Source of the DNA: Cotesia glomerata
Taxonomy: Eukaryota > Arthropoda > Insecta > Hymenoptera > Braconidae
Length of the DNA stretch: 64,000 nucleotides
Assembly (NCBI RefSeq): GCF_020080835.1
Contig: NC_058163.1
Location: 19,309,904 to 19,373,903, forward strand
Direction of reading: 5' to 3'
Part shown: positions 1-10,282 of the stretch, piece after piece
Position numbering within the stretch: the first letter of the stretch is position 1
How the letters are laid out: the number at the start of each line of letters is the position of its first letter
Program-made: the position numbers and the translations under genes
Notes under the pieces: generated by a model
What the model was told of the DNA's origin: nothing
What the model saw: only the letters and a program-made list of their open reading frames with translations
Databases searched by the model: none

Positions 1-1154
1 TTCGTAATTAGTTTGTTTATATGACAAGTTAATTATAAAAATAATAAATACTTATATTATTATTAGAAAATTAATTAATTTATTTAGTTTTCGTATTTTT
101 CTAATGATTGAAGATTTGAATCGACTGTGTTTCGCGCGCGTTAACCTAAATAGCCAATCAATGAGTAAGGAATTCAAATAAAACCAATAAAAAATAGAAA
201 ATTATAGTTTTCAAAATTTGATACTTTATTAACTTAATTTTAAAATTGGTAACATTTTTTTTAATACAAATTTGTATCAGCTTGCTTACTTTTGGCTAAT
301 AACTCACTTCTTCCAAGCATGAAATATAAATTGAAATGATTTGATTAGTATTACTATCTGTATCTAATTAAAAAAATTAGGAAAACGGTTGACCCTAAAG
401 GACGTCCCTGCAACTTCCCGCTAATTCCATACTTAAGCGCTAATAATCAACGAATATAAACTTTATATGAAAAAAATTTTGACTGATTTAATATATAAAA
501 AATACTTACACTACTCTTGGCGTTATTGACATATTTATTATTTTTTTATTTAATCTTAATTATTTTATTTATTGGTTACAAATAAGCCAAAACACGTGGT
601 CATTAACTTTAAACTACTTACATATGTAATGATGTTATATAAGATCATTATTGTTCATTAAGCAGTAACAGAGTCTACAAGCTATAGCATAAAAGGTTTC
701 AACATTGTAAACTCAAATAATTATTTTTACTACTGATATGTCGACAAAACATGTCAGTTGACGTTTTAGGCGAAATAAGAAAAAAATTAAAATAACGTAA
801 ATATTATTTAAATATATTATCAGTAAACAATATAAAATATATCAAAATTGCATGTGGATACTCAAATCGAAGCTCTTTATGAGTGTATTATATCAGGATG
901 AGTTTATATTTTAAAAAATGTAAATAAATAAAAAATTACCTTGTATCTTGCAAACTATGGACATTTTTAAAGGTATAAGCTCATTTAAGTGCTATTAATT
1001 AATCATTTTGAAAGCAGTTCATGAATTAATATATTTTTCTATTGAATTATTAAAAGTTGAAAAATCAAAACGGGTATACATTAAATTGTGCGTCGTATTA
1101 GATGCGATGTGCGCATGCGCAGATTTTAATTAATTTATAATTATTAATAACGAC
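1..1154. other. AT-rich stretch without a gene
   Basis: No ORF of note on either strand. The only recognisable item is a copy of a dispersed repeat around 365-440. The last bases (1155-1173) resemble the tail of the LINE that follows. Confidence 0.7.
365..440 (-). repeat. Dispersed repeat copy with 'aacttcccgctaa' motif
   Basis: The segment with aaaacggttgaccct, ggacgtccctgcaacttcc and cgctaattccata is the reverse complement of 31183-31262 with few differences, and it resembles 16641-16700. It is a short non-coding interspersed repeat; its class is unknown. Confidence 0.6.
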
Positions 1155-1414
1155 AATAAAATCATTAATATAAAAAAAAAACATAGACAAAATGAACCGA
1201 AAGGTGGCGACGCGAACAGACGCATGATTTGTACGCAGCGCGTATTTTACGTAAAATTAATTAAAAAAGCGAATAATAAATTAAAAAAGTGACAACAAAG
1301 TGTGTAATTAAAAGTGCTAGATCTACAAAGTAAATAAAATTTACGAAAGATCAGAAGGCTGAAATAAAAAACAGCTAAAAGCAAGTGAAAAAACTTTTTG
1401 AGGTTGGAGAGTAA

Positions 1415-2836
1415 ATGGCGGGAAGAGGACGCAAGAGCGGTTACAATCTCAGGAGTAGCAGCCAAACAGATTTGAGAGCTTTTGGAATAACGTTGGAGAA
1501 AAAACAAGAAATGAGCGAAAATAAAAAAAGTGATAAGGGAAATCTAAGCGATGGTGAAATATTCTCAGATGATGAAATCAATGAACTTGATAATACATTG
1601 ATAGAGGTAGATGCTGAAATTCATCAGGAAAAAACAGAAGTGGGAGAAAACAGTATGGCTGATGAAAGAAAAGAGACAGAGAAAGACGGAGAAGATGAAG
1701 CACAATCACAAGACAATAGCGGCAGTAGTACACCGCCAAAATCAAGGAGTGAAAATAACGAACTAAAAGATGGCGCTAAAAAGCAAGAATTAAATGTAGC
1801 AAGCGGGCTAAGTGAGATAACCGAGCAACTGACGAGAACACTTCTGGAAAAAATAAGTGAAGAAAATAGAAGGAAAGAAAATGAGTGGGAATTAATGCTC
1901 AGCGCAACCCTAAATGACATCAACGACTCCAACAGAACTGGGGTTAAACTACTACTGCAAAAAATGAACCAGCTAGAAAAATGTGACAGAGAAAAAAGAT
2001 CACAATCATGTAACAACTGTAAACTAGCTAGAGAAAAAGAAGAGAAAATAAAAAAAGAAGCAGGAGAAGAGAAAAAGAAATGGGAAAAAGAAAAGGAGAC
2101 ACTTGTTGAAAGATATCTGAAAGCAGAAAGTAGAGTGAGAGAACTAGAAAGCGCGAAATACAGCGCGAGACGTGTTGACACAGGGCGAAGAGCATCATTG
2201 ATACACAACACACAATACAGAAACGAAGATTACGTTATGGATGAATATACGCAATACATGCTAGATGATGCCAGAGCACGTAGTGATCAAAAGAGAAGTG
2301 TAAGCTGGAGCAGAGCGACAACTAGAACGACAAATGATTATGAAGAAAGAAAAAAAAGAGAAAGAGCAAGGAGCGGTCAAGACGGAGATAAACAACCTAG
2401 ACCACTCACAGAAAAAGAGATAGAAGAGGAAATGAAGAAAAGAGAAAAAAAAAGACTTTTTCTGGTAATAAAACATAATTGCAAAACCAACACAGAGGCA
2501 ATAAATATTATAAAAGAAAAAATAGGATACCAGGTGAACGGGAACTCAGTGAAAAAAAGCACGGAGGGTATGTTAACACTAAAAATGAACAGTTTAGCAG
2601 AGAAACAAAAATTGATGAGTGAAAGAGTCAAGCTAAGAGGTACAGACGTCTACCTGGACGACGAATTAACAGAAAGAGAAATTGAGGTGGCAAAATGGTT
2701 GAGAGAGATCGAAAAGGAGCAGAGAGAGAAGAATGTAATGGTGAAAAAAGGTTATATGAAAATATGTATTGATTATACCTGGAAATATTGGGATGAAAGA
2801 AGAGGTTTGGACGACGAAAAAAATAGTAGAGATTGA
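1415..2836 (+). CDS. LINE ORF1 (coiled-coil, RRM-like RNA-binding protein)
   Basis: This 473-aa highly charged protein is the probable RNA-binding, RNP-forming partner of the reverse transcriptase. The N-terminal 130 residues are acidic and disordered. Residues about 140-250 are heptad-rich and likely form a coiled coil. The C-terminal part from about residue 345 (RLFLVIKHN) to 465 looks like the RRM plus C-terminal domain of L1-type ORF1 proteins. It includes VYLDDELTEREIEVAKWLR and an aromatic IDYTWKYWDE end. The same C-terminal block is recognisable in the ORF1s at 9.9-10.3 kb and 35.2-35.4 kb. The first ATG after the 5' UTR is used. The ORF closes with a single TGA at 2834-2836, after which the same frame stays open into ORF2. 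Confidence 0.88.
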   Translation: MAGRGRKSGYNLRSSSQTDLRAFGITLEKKQEMSENKKSDKGNLSDGEIFSDDEINELDNTLIEVDAEIHQEKTEVGENSMADERKETEKDGEDEAQSQDNSGSSTPPKSRSENNELKDGAKKQELNVASGLSEITEQLTRTLLEKISEENRRKENEWELMLSATLNDINDSNRTGVKLLLQKMNQLEKCDREKRSQSCNNCKLAREKEEKIKKEAGEEKKKWEKEKETLVERYLKAESRVRELESAKYSARRVDTGRRASLIHNTQYRNEDYVMDEYTQYMLDDARARSDQKRSVSWSRATTRTTNDYEERKKRERARSGQDGDKQPRPLTEKEIEEEMKKREKKRLFLVIKHNCKTNTEAINIIKEKIGYQVNGNSVKKSTEGMLTLKMNSLAEKQKLMSERVKLRGTDVYLDDELTEREIEVAKWLREIEKEQREKNVMVKKGYMKICIDYTWKYWDERRGLDDEKNSRD

Positions 2837-5800
2837 TATAAGTGTACAAAAACAATCAGGGAAAGAGGTGGACAAAATAAAGATAATGTGAAAAATAAAG
2901 ACGTAGTGAAAATAGTAGAATGTAAAAGAAAAGTGGTCGAAGATGCAGCACAAAGTGAAATAGTATACAGTGAGTACAGAGAGGACAAGAAGGAAAATAA
3001 TAAAAATAAACGCAAAAATAAAAATAACAATAGAAGCAACAATAATAGTAAAAATAAGAACAATGAAAGTAATAAAAATATAAATAAAAATAATAATAAA
3101 AAGAAAAACAAAAATAAAAATAAAAAAAAAGTGGTGAATACCAGAGGATGCAAAATGATGTGCTGGAATATTGCGGGGATGAAGGAGTACAGTGAATTGA
3201 ATGAGTTTATAAAAAAGTTTGAAATAGTTTCCCTGATTGAAACGTGGATCGAGGACAAAGACAAAATGAGAGTAACAAACAGGTTGAGCAGCGAAATGAA
3301 GTGGTGGTTCAAAGCAGCAGTGAGAAAAAAAGAATGCAAGAGAGGAAGAGCAAGTGGAGGACACATATTAGGTGTGAAAAAAGAAAAAGAAGCAGAGTGG
3401 AAAGTAGACGAATGGGAGTACGGATTTGTGATAAAAAATAAAAAAATGAGCGAAGTGGTGATAACAGTGTATAACAACGTAGGAATACGAGCAATAGAAA
3501 AACAATTTAAAAAAGTAGTGAGAGACAATGAGGGAAAGTATGAAAAAATCATCGTGATAGGGGACCTGAACGCCAGAATTGGCGAATGTGAAACAAAAGT
3601 AGTAAATCAAGAATATAGTATAAAAAGAAAGTCAAAAGACAAAGTGGTGAATGCGGAAGGAAAAAAACTCCTAAATATATGCGAAGATTTAGGGCTGAGA
3701 ATAATAAACGGTGCCAGTGAAGAAGATAGAAATGGAGAAGTGACTTTCATAGGAGGAAAAAGCGAAAATTGCTGTTCGGTGATAGATATATGTATGGTAA
3801 TGGACAGAGGGAGTGAAGACTGTGTAAAAAAATTTGGAGTGATAAAAAAAACAGACTCAGATCACCTACCGATATATATTGAAATAAAAAGAAAAAATAG
3901 TGATAACAAAGCAACAAATGGTGAAGAGAAAACGGGCCTAACAAAAATAATGGAAGAAAGAATGAGATGGAAAAAAGACCAAGCAGCAGAATACGCGGAG
4001 AGTGCGTATGAGATATGGAGTGAAAAAAGGATGGGCGAAGAAGATCTAGAATGGAGCGAGCTAAAAGAAACTATATACGAAGCAGCGAGAAGAACAAAGA
4101 TGACTGCAAAACCAAAAAAAGGGAAAGCAACAGGAAAACAAAAAAAGGAATGGTTTAATGAGAAGTGCAAAAGGTGCAGAAATACAGTGTGGGACAAACT
4201 AAGAATAATGCTTAAAGACGCACAAAACAAGGAAAAAAAGAAAGAATATATAGAAGCGAGGAAAGCATACAGACAAGCAATAAAAGAAGCAAAAGAAAAT
4301 TGGTGGTTAGAGAGAAAGAAAGAAATAGATAAAGCGAAGGACATGAGCAAGTGGTGGGAAGCTGTGAATAAATTCAGGTGCAAGAGAACGAAAAAAGAAA
4401 TGGGGGAAAAAATAGATGGAGACACATGGGTGAAGCATTTCTCAAAACTGTTAAACAAAAATAACAATAATACCGAGGTAGACAGCGAAATAAACAACAA
4501 TAGTACAGAAACAAGTAGTGAAAACGACTGTATGGATGAAGAAATAAGCAGAAGAGAATTCAGAGAGGCAATAAAAAAACTAGGAAACAAAAAAGCGCCA
4601 GGGGAAGACGGAATTTCGGCTGAATTTATAAAGAACCTTCCTCGTGAGATGCTAGAGAACTTGAACAACATAATTAATAAAATGTGGGAAGAAGGCAGTA
4701 TACAGGAGGGATGGGAAAAAGCGAGAATAGTGACAATACATAAAGCGGGTGATATAAAAAGTGCTGAAAACTACAGGGGAATATCGTTGCTAGATATTGG
4801 TTATAAAATACTAACTACAATAATGGCGGAGAGGCTAATGTGCTGGACAGACAGGGAAAATAAATTAAAAGAGAGTCAAGCAGGATTTAGAAAGGGGAGA
4901 GGTACAAGAGAACATATCTTTACGCTAAATGCGTTAATTAATAACAGGTTGAAAAATAAAAAAAATCTATACGTGTGTTTTGTTGATCTAAAGCAAGCTT
5001 TTGACACAGTTGACAGAAAATTACTGCTCCAAAAATTACAAAAAATAGGAATTGGTGGCAAAATGTACAAAATGATAGAAACTATATATAAAAACACAAC
5101 ATGTGAGGTAACAGTGAATGGTGCAAAAACTAAGGTGTTCAAAATAAATCAAGGGGTGAGACAGGGATGTGCACTAAGCGCAGTACTCTTTAATATATTT
5201 ATAGATGACATGGAGGACGAGATGGTGAGAAAAAACACAGGTGGCACTGTAATGGGTAAAACAAAGATATATATGACGAAGTATGCAGACGACGGTGCAG
5301 CGATAGCAGACACGCCAGAAGGACTGAAAGAAATGTTGAAAGAAATAGAAAAATACGCGGATAAAAATAGACTAAAAGTTAATGCAAAGAAGACAAAAAT
5401 TATGGTGTTCAAAAATGGTGGTAGAGCAGTGAAGAACGAATGGTGTTACAAAGGCGAAAAGTTGGAAGTGGTGAATAATTTCAAATACCTAGGATACACA
5501 TTTACTACAAAAAACACACACAGTAAACACATGAGAGAGATGAAAAACAAAGCGAATAAGGTGTCAAATGCAACGTGGGGAGTGATAAGAAGGACAGGTA
5601 GAGACAACATAGAAGACAGAATATATCTATATAATACGTTAGTGAGATCTGGATGCCTATACGGAGTGGAAACATGGGGGTGTGAAAAAACAAGTGAAAT
5701 GGTAATAATGCAAAACAAATTATGGAGAATGGCACTAGGAGTAGCGAGAAACACGCCGAGCTATATAGTGTACAAAGAGACAAGAAGTGAAATGATAGAA

Positions 5801-6523
5801 GTGCTAATAAAAGACAGACTATGGAGGTACATAATAAAGATTGTAAGAATGGGAGAAGACAGGTGGCCAAAAATCTGCCTAAGAGAAGAAATGAGAGGTA
5901 TATTGAACAGGCAGCCATCAAAGTGGGGAGAAAAAATAAAAATGTTAGTGAAAGAGATGGAATGTGAAAGAGTTATAGAACTGATATATAATAATGCGGA
6001 GATAGAAGTGATAGAAGAAGAAATAAAAAATGGCTTGGAGGTGTATAAAAAAAGGATGGAGAAAAAAGTAGAAGAAAAAATAAACAATTCCACGTACAAT
6101 AATCTATACAAAAAACTAGTGCTGACAAACGAAACAGAAAACTACTGGTGTGACAAAGAGGTGAAAAACACGGACAAAGAAATATGGGCGAGAGCTAGAT
6201 GTGGTAATTTGACACGTGCGGGAAAAAAAGGTATAAGTGACTGGAAGTGCAGGGAGTGTAAAAGCCAGGAAGAAACGCTAGCGCATGTGTTAATGTGTGA
6301 TAAAATTAGTAAAAAATTAAGTGAAGAGAGTAAAAAAACATTAGAGTCTTGGAGTAATTATAAAGAATGTGAAAAAATACTAGAGATAAAAATAATAGAA
6401 TGCTTAAATAGTAAAATATGTAAAAATGTATGTAAATTGTTGAAAGAAATAGAAAATGTATTGAGAGAAAGTGAGAGTGAGAACAGAGAAGAGAGCAATA
6501 TAACAAAAGACGCTGTGCATTAG
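2837..6523 (+). CDS. LINE ORF2: APE endonuclease, reverse transcriptase, zinc-knuckle C-terminus
   Basis: This protein nicks target DNA and reverse-transcribes the element RNA (target-primed reverse transcription). Numbering from 2888, the endonuclease starts near residue 90 (MMCWNIAGM). It carries the TETW-like SLIETW, GDLNARIG near 224 and DSDHLPIYI near 323. The reverse transcriptase spans about 560-870, with APGEDGISAEF, YRGISL, AGFRKGRG, QGVRQGCALS and the catalytic YADD near 799. A C-terminal Cx2C...H...C finger lies near 1121-1137. No ATG exists between the ORF1 stop and 3155, right at the endonuclease start. A linker of nearly pure Asn and Lys (3000-3132) precedes it. ORF2 is in the same frame as ORF1, so stop readthrough or reinitiation at 3155 are the options. 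There is no internal stop or frameshift. Confidence 0.93.
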   Translation, partial: YKCTKTIRERGGQNKDNVKNKDVVKIVECKRKVVEDAAQSEIVYSEYREDKKENNKNKRKNKNNNRSNNNSKNKNNESNKNINKNNNKKKNKNKNKKKVVNTRGCKMMCWNIAGMKEYSELNEFIKKFEIVSLIETWIEDKDKMRVTNRLSSEMKWWFKAAVRKKECKRGRASGGHILGVKKEKEAEWKVDEWEYGFVIKNKKMSEVVITVYNNVGIRAIEKQFKKVVRDNEGKYEKIIVIGDLNARIGECETKVVNQEYSIKRKSKDKVVNAEGKKLLNICEDLGLRIINGASEEDRNGEVTFIGGKSENCCSVIDICMVMDRGSEDCVKKFGVIKKTDSDHLPIYIEIKRKNSDNKATNGEEKTGLTKIMEERMRWKKDQAAEYAESAYEIWSEKRMGEEDLEWSELKETIYEAARRTKMTAKPKKGKATGKQKKEWFNEKCKRCRNTVWDKLRIMLKDAQNKEKKKEYIEARKAYRQAIKEAKENWWLERKKEIDKAKDMSKWWEAVNKFRCKRTKKEMGEKIDGDTWVKHFSKLLNKNNNNTEVDSEINNNSTETSSENDCMDEEISRREFREAIKKLGNKKAPGEDGISAEFIKNLPREMLENLNNIINKMWEEGSIQEGWEKARIVTIHKAGDIKSAENYRGISLLDIGYKILTTIMAERLMCWTDRENKLKESQAGFRKGRGTREHIFTLNALINNRLKNKKNLYVCFVDLKQAFDTVDRKLLLQKLQKIGIGGKMYKMIETIYKNTTCEVTVNGAKTKVFKINQGVRQGCALSAVLFNIFIDDMEDEMVRKNTGGTVMGKTKIYMTKYADDGAAIADTPEGLKEMLKEIEKYADKNRLKVNAKKTKIMVFKNGGRAVKNEWCYKGEKLEVVNNFKYLGYTFTTKNTHSKHMREMKNKANKVSNATWGVIRRTGRDNIEDRIYLYNTLVRSGCLYGVETWGCEKTSEMVIMQNKLWRMALGVARNTPSYIVYKETRSEMIEVLIKDRLWRYIIKIVRMGEDRWPKICLREEMRGILNRQPSKWGEKIKMLVKEMECERVIELIYNNAEIEVIEEEIKNGLEVYKKRMEKKVEEKINNSTYNNLYKKLVLTNETENYWCDKEVKNTDKEIWARARCGNLTRAGKKGISDWKCRECKSQEETLAHVLMCDKISKKLSEESKKTLESWSNYKECEKILEIKIIECLNSKICKNVCKLLKEIENVLRESESENREESNITKDAVH

Positions 6524-6860
6524 AATGCTAGTCAAAAAAGAGTGCGCATGAATGTGTGATAAAGAATAAATAGAGATAATTAAGAAATAAATTTAAAAAA
6601 AAGTGAGGAAAAACGTGTGTGGAAAATAGTATGGGATATGTTAAAATATTGTAAAAAAGCAATGTACCCAAAAAAGTGATGAAATGTATGCCAAATATTA
6701 AAATTAAAATTAATGTAATTAATTTAATACTATGTAATCCACATAAAAAAGAGCTAAATAGAAAAACAGCGCTGCTTGTCTTTCTATTTAGAAAACACTT
6801 TGTAAAACACTGCCTATGTGATACAAATAAAATCATTATTATTATTAAAAAAACATAGAC

Positions 6861-7725
6861 CAATACAGACCTAACGATAAAGAATGCGATTTTGATAAAA
6901 TTAGCCAGCTTTTCATAGAATGGGGTGCTATTTTTTTTTTTTTTTTAGTAAAAATTAAAAAAATTTTTTGTAAAAAAACTATGAGGGACCTAACGAAAAT
7001 TTTGGTGGACCTATCCGGACCTAACGTAGACCTATCGATTAAGGTCATTTTTACTTCGCGAATCCTTGGATGAGGTGCTAAATTTGCACAGATGTCATAA
7101 ATACCGTTTTGTGACGGTAAGTGACGGCACAAATTTTTTTTCAACACGTTTGTTGTGCAAATGACGGTCACAAGCACGGTCACAATTGTTACCATCAAAT
7201 ACAACTACGTAGACGTCCCGTGACGGTTTTTTTATACAAGAATGACTTAATTATTTGGGAAGTATTTCACTGAGAGATAAGAGGTTTGATAAAAAATAAA
7301 ATGTCAAGTTAGAATGAGTATAATTTGTTAAAGGATGAATAACGAAATTTAAATAATTTTATTATTTAAAACTTTGCTTGAAATTAACAAATAATAATAT
7401 TTTTTTCCTCGGATATTTTTATTATCATAACATCTTAGTTGTTTGGTTTAATAAAAAAATAATTTTAATTATTTGTTTACTTATAATATTTAAATAAATA
7501 TTAATTTAACTTCATAAAACTCTAATCTCTCTAGTTGATTCACATAGCCGCGTGCATAAATTTTAAGTTGACAAAGACAAAATAAACTCTACATAACCGC
7601 TAAAATACATTATTATTCATAATTGAAGTTAATTCTACTAGATGGCGATAGTTTGTGACCGTCTCGTCATAACACTATCGGTCACAAAACCGTTTAATTG
7701 TATATAAGAATTGTATATAAGATTA
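6861..7725. other. Intergenic, no gene seen
   Basis: AT-rich. Short repeats of 'acctaacg' and 'acctatc' occur at 6866-7040, and 7090-7230 has several 'tgacggt' words. I see no coding potential. Confidence 0.6.
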
Positions 7726-8391
7726 TACAGGGTGTCCCAGAAGTAACGGACGCCATTGTAGCATCTGATGAAAAAAATAATTCTGAGACGAAAAGTCCTT
7801 AGCCATTTTTTAATTAGACGCATAGATAATTAATTATTAATTAAAGTAACGTCGCTTTATGTGTTAGAGAGAGAGCGTCAGTGTCCAGTAAAGTATGTGG
7901 CAAACAAAGACACAACTAACTGTATGACTAACTAGCTACTATAGCTAACGTAGTCACACACATTTACTTACACATTCACACGTGCAAGCGTCTTCGTTTG
8001 GAACGCACTTGACTGGACACTGGTGCTCTCTCTCTAACGCATAAAAGGACATTATTTTAATTAATAATTAATTATCTATGCGTCTGATTAAAAAATGGCT
8101 AAGGACTTTTCGTCTCAGAATTATTTTTTTTATCAGATGCTACAATGGCGTCCGCTACTTCTGGGACACTCTGTAGAAACTAGTTAGTCATACAGTTAGT
8201 TGTGTCTTTGTTTGGCACATACTTTACTGGACACTGGCGCTCTCTCTCTAACAAATAAAGAGACGTTATTTTTAATTAATAATTAATTATCTATGCGGTT
8301 AATTGAAAAATGGCTAAGGACTTTTCGTCTCAGAATTATTTTTTTCATCAGATGCTACAATGGCGTCCGTGACTTTTGGGACACCCTGTAT
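7726..8391. mobile_element. Palindromic Tc1/mariner-type MITE with three arms
   Basis: TA-flanked. The left arm begins acagggtgtcccagaagt at 7727. A matching inverted arm ends at 8174 (acactctgta), and a second inverted arm ends at 8390 (acaccctgta). Left arm (7727 to about 7935) and outer right arm (about 8178-8390) are complementary through gtatgactaactag. The middle right arm therefore looks like an extra half from a related copy. There is no transposase. The acagggtg end resembles that of the 6-kb element at 57.0 kb. Confidence 0.8.
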
Positions 8392-8744
8392 ATGCTTATA
8401 TATAATTAACATATATAAAAATTTTTTCATTGAAAAAAAATTTTTTTTTGGTAATCACAAAAAGTGTAAAATGATGTTTATAATTACGTTTAAATAATTC
8501 TGAAATACAAAATTTGTTACATTTCCTATGAGATGTTTTGGTCTGCTCTGCTACTACCTAATAGTAAAATCATTATTTATTTTATTATTTAAATAAGTGT
8601 TATATTATAATGAGATTCGGTAAAATAAATAAATTATGAATTATGACTGCCCAAATATATTATAAAATCAATTTTTATATTATATTTATGATAAACCCAT
8701 ATGATACATTATGTAGATCATAGAATCATTACCATCTAAGACAG

Positions 8745-8960
8745 CAGCACAGCAGACAGAAACTTCAAGACGCATGGAGATCACCAAAGTTAAGCAGCAT
8801 TGAGCAGGGTTAATAGTTGGATAGGTGACCGCTGGTGTTATAACCGTAAAATTATAGCTAGATTTTTTTTTGCATTTTAATTGGTTACAGAGAATTGCGT
8901 AGGACCATATTAAATACTCTATCCATAAAATTAACCCAATAACTAATTAGATGTAATAAA
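8745..8960 (+). mobile_element. 5S rRNA-derived SINE, copy 1
   Basis: Bases 8777-8845 match the internal-promoter half of 5S rRNA: atcaccaaagttaagcagc, then gggttaatagttggatagg and gtgaccgctggtg. The 3' part (8871-8933, gagaattgcgtagga, tatccataaaatta) is shared with the minus-strand copy at 30660-30822. A common tail on a 5S head is the hallmark of a SINE3-type element rather than a stray 5S pseudogene. Confidence 0.72.
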
Positions 8961-9123
8961 TATATTATTAAATATTGTTATATATAATTATACATAATTA
9001 TATATGATTAGAAGAGTGGGGATAACTAATGTACGATTTCAAGAGCAAATAATAATCTAAATTGCATCTTGCCATATAAACAAACGCAAACTTATTTTGC
9101 AGAGCATATATAAAGTTGAGGTT

Positions 9124-10282
9124 ATGGTCGCTGACAACGACAAAAATAATAATAACAACATCGGCCTCACGCCACCAACCGAATCACTTCCTAACCAACA
9201 GTTGCTGAATAAACATGTGAGTCGCGAATAAATCCCAAAAGGTAAACCCGGCCGACTCTCCAACGCTGAAAGACTAGCAAAAACTAGATCCAGCTCCGCC
9301 GGCTCTATAAAAGACTACCTAAATAAAAGGAAGAGAGATTTGGAAGAAAGTTTGATCCAGGAGCTCAATGACTTGTTCTCCTCACACCTCACAGTAAGGA
9401 AAAAAATATCAATTGCTTCACACTCCAGCCCAACAGGAGTCTCGGACCCAACTACTAAAATACTCCCGCCTTTTGAACCTAACATCAGCCCCATAAAAGA
9501 AAAAAGTATGACGGAATCTGAGACAGTCACTTTGCAAACACTCCTACGGGAAATCCAAAAATCAAGGGAAGAAATCAACACCCAAATAATGGAGTTTAAG
9601 AGTGAACAGGCAACTCAACTACAAACTATCAACAACGAGATCGCAAAATTACGAGAGGGAAACAGCACGAAATTCAAAAGCCTTGAGGAGGAGTTACAAA
9701 AATTAAAAACCCGCACCGAGAAACTAGAAAGTAAAAATAGAACGCCATCTGCACACCCATCTGCTGAGATCCAAGACAAACTGAATTACGTTGTTAAGAG
9801 TCTGAAAAAACTTGAGCAAGAGGACAAAAGAGCAATAAGCAAAAATATTATAATCAAGGGACTCACTAGTGCACAAGATCCAACTCAAGCGGATGGAAAA
9901 GTTTGAGATCAAAAACGTTATAACAAACGTAGAGACCCTAGGAAAAAATCGCAACATCTACAGAGTAACACTTGAGAACACCGAAGTCAAGTCCAACATT
10001 ATATCAACAAAGAAAACAGCCTTAAAAGATACTCACATTTATATTGACAATGAACTCACTAACCAAGAACAATTCATCGCAAGCAAACTCAGAAATTTCG
10101 CAAGAAATCACCCGGAAAACCACGCAAGGGCAATCAGGCAAAAAATAATAATCGATAACACATGGTACACATGGGATATGAACAAAGATAATATAACTCC
10201 CATAGTATACAAAAATAAACCGGGCACTGGAACACCTCGAATCACGATAAACAACGCGTCAAAAAACGGGGAACACCAGTAA
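9124..10282 (+). pseudogene. LINE-2 ORF1 remnant (coiled coil, RRM-like)
   Basis: Reading starts at ATG 9124 and meets a TAA at 9229-9231 in the same frame. It then continues to a TGA at 9904. A frameshift near 9880-9905 moves the reading to the frame that ends with TAA at 10280-10282. Residues derived from 9500-9830 form a long heptad coiled coil. The C-terminal segment holds THIYIDNELTNQEQFIASKL and the IDNTWYTWD end, homologous in layout to ORF1 of LINE-1. It is probably non-functional, with at least two lesions. Confidence 0.8.

Larger units (their letters stand above)
1189..6846 (+). mobile_element. Full-length two-ORF non-LTR retrotransposon (LINE-1 of this window)
   Basis: The element carries a 5' UTR of about 225 bp, ORF1 and ORF2. 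Its 3' UTR of about 320 bp ends in AATAAA followed by an ATT repeat. It is flanked by a 14-bp direct repeat aaaaaaacatagac at 1175-1188 and 6847-6860, taken as the target-site duplication. Both ORFs are undamaged, which suggests recent activity. The endonuclease is of the APE type, placing it in the jockey/I/L2-like group of LINEs; I cannot fix the clade by eye. A decayed relative of similar design lies at 33.9-38.0 kb. The coding strand is markedly purine-rich and poor in T. Confidence 0.92.

Noticed and set aside
2666..6111. Many hydrophobic Phe/Leu/Ser-rich minus-strand ORFs opposite the LINEs
   Set aside because: Antisense shadows of A- and G-rich LINE coding sequence. The same happens at 34.1-37.9 kb.
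8777..8845. Functional 5S rRNA gene
   Set aside because: Only the promoter half is similar, with many substitutions, and the copy shares a non-5S tail with another locus.
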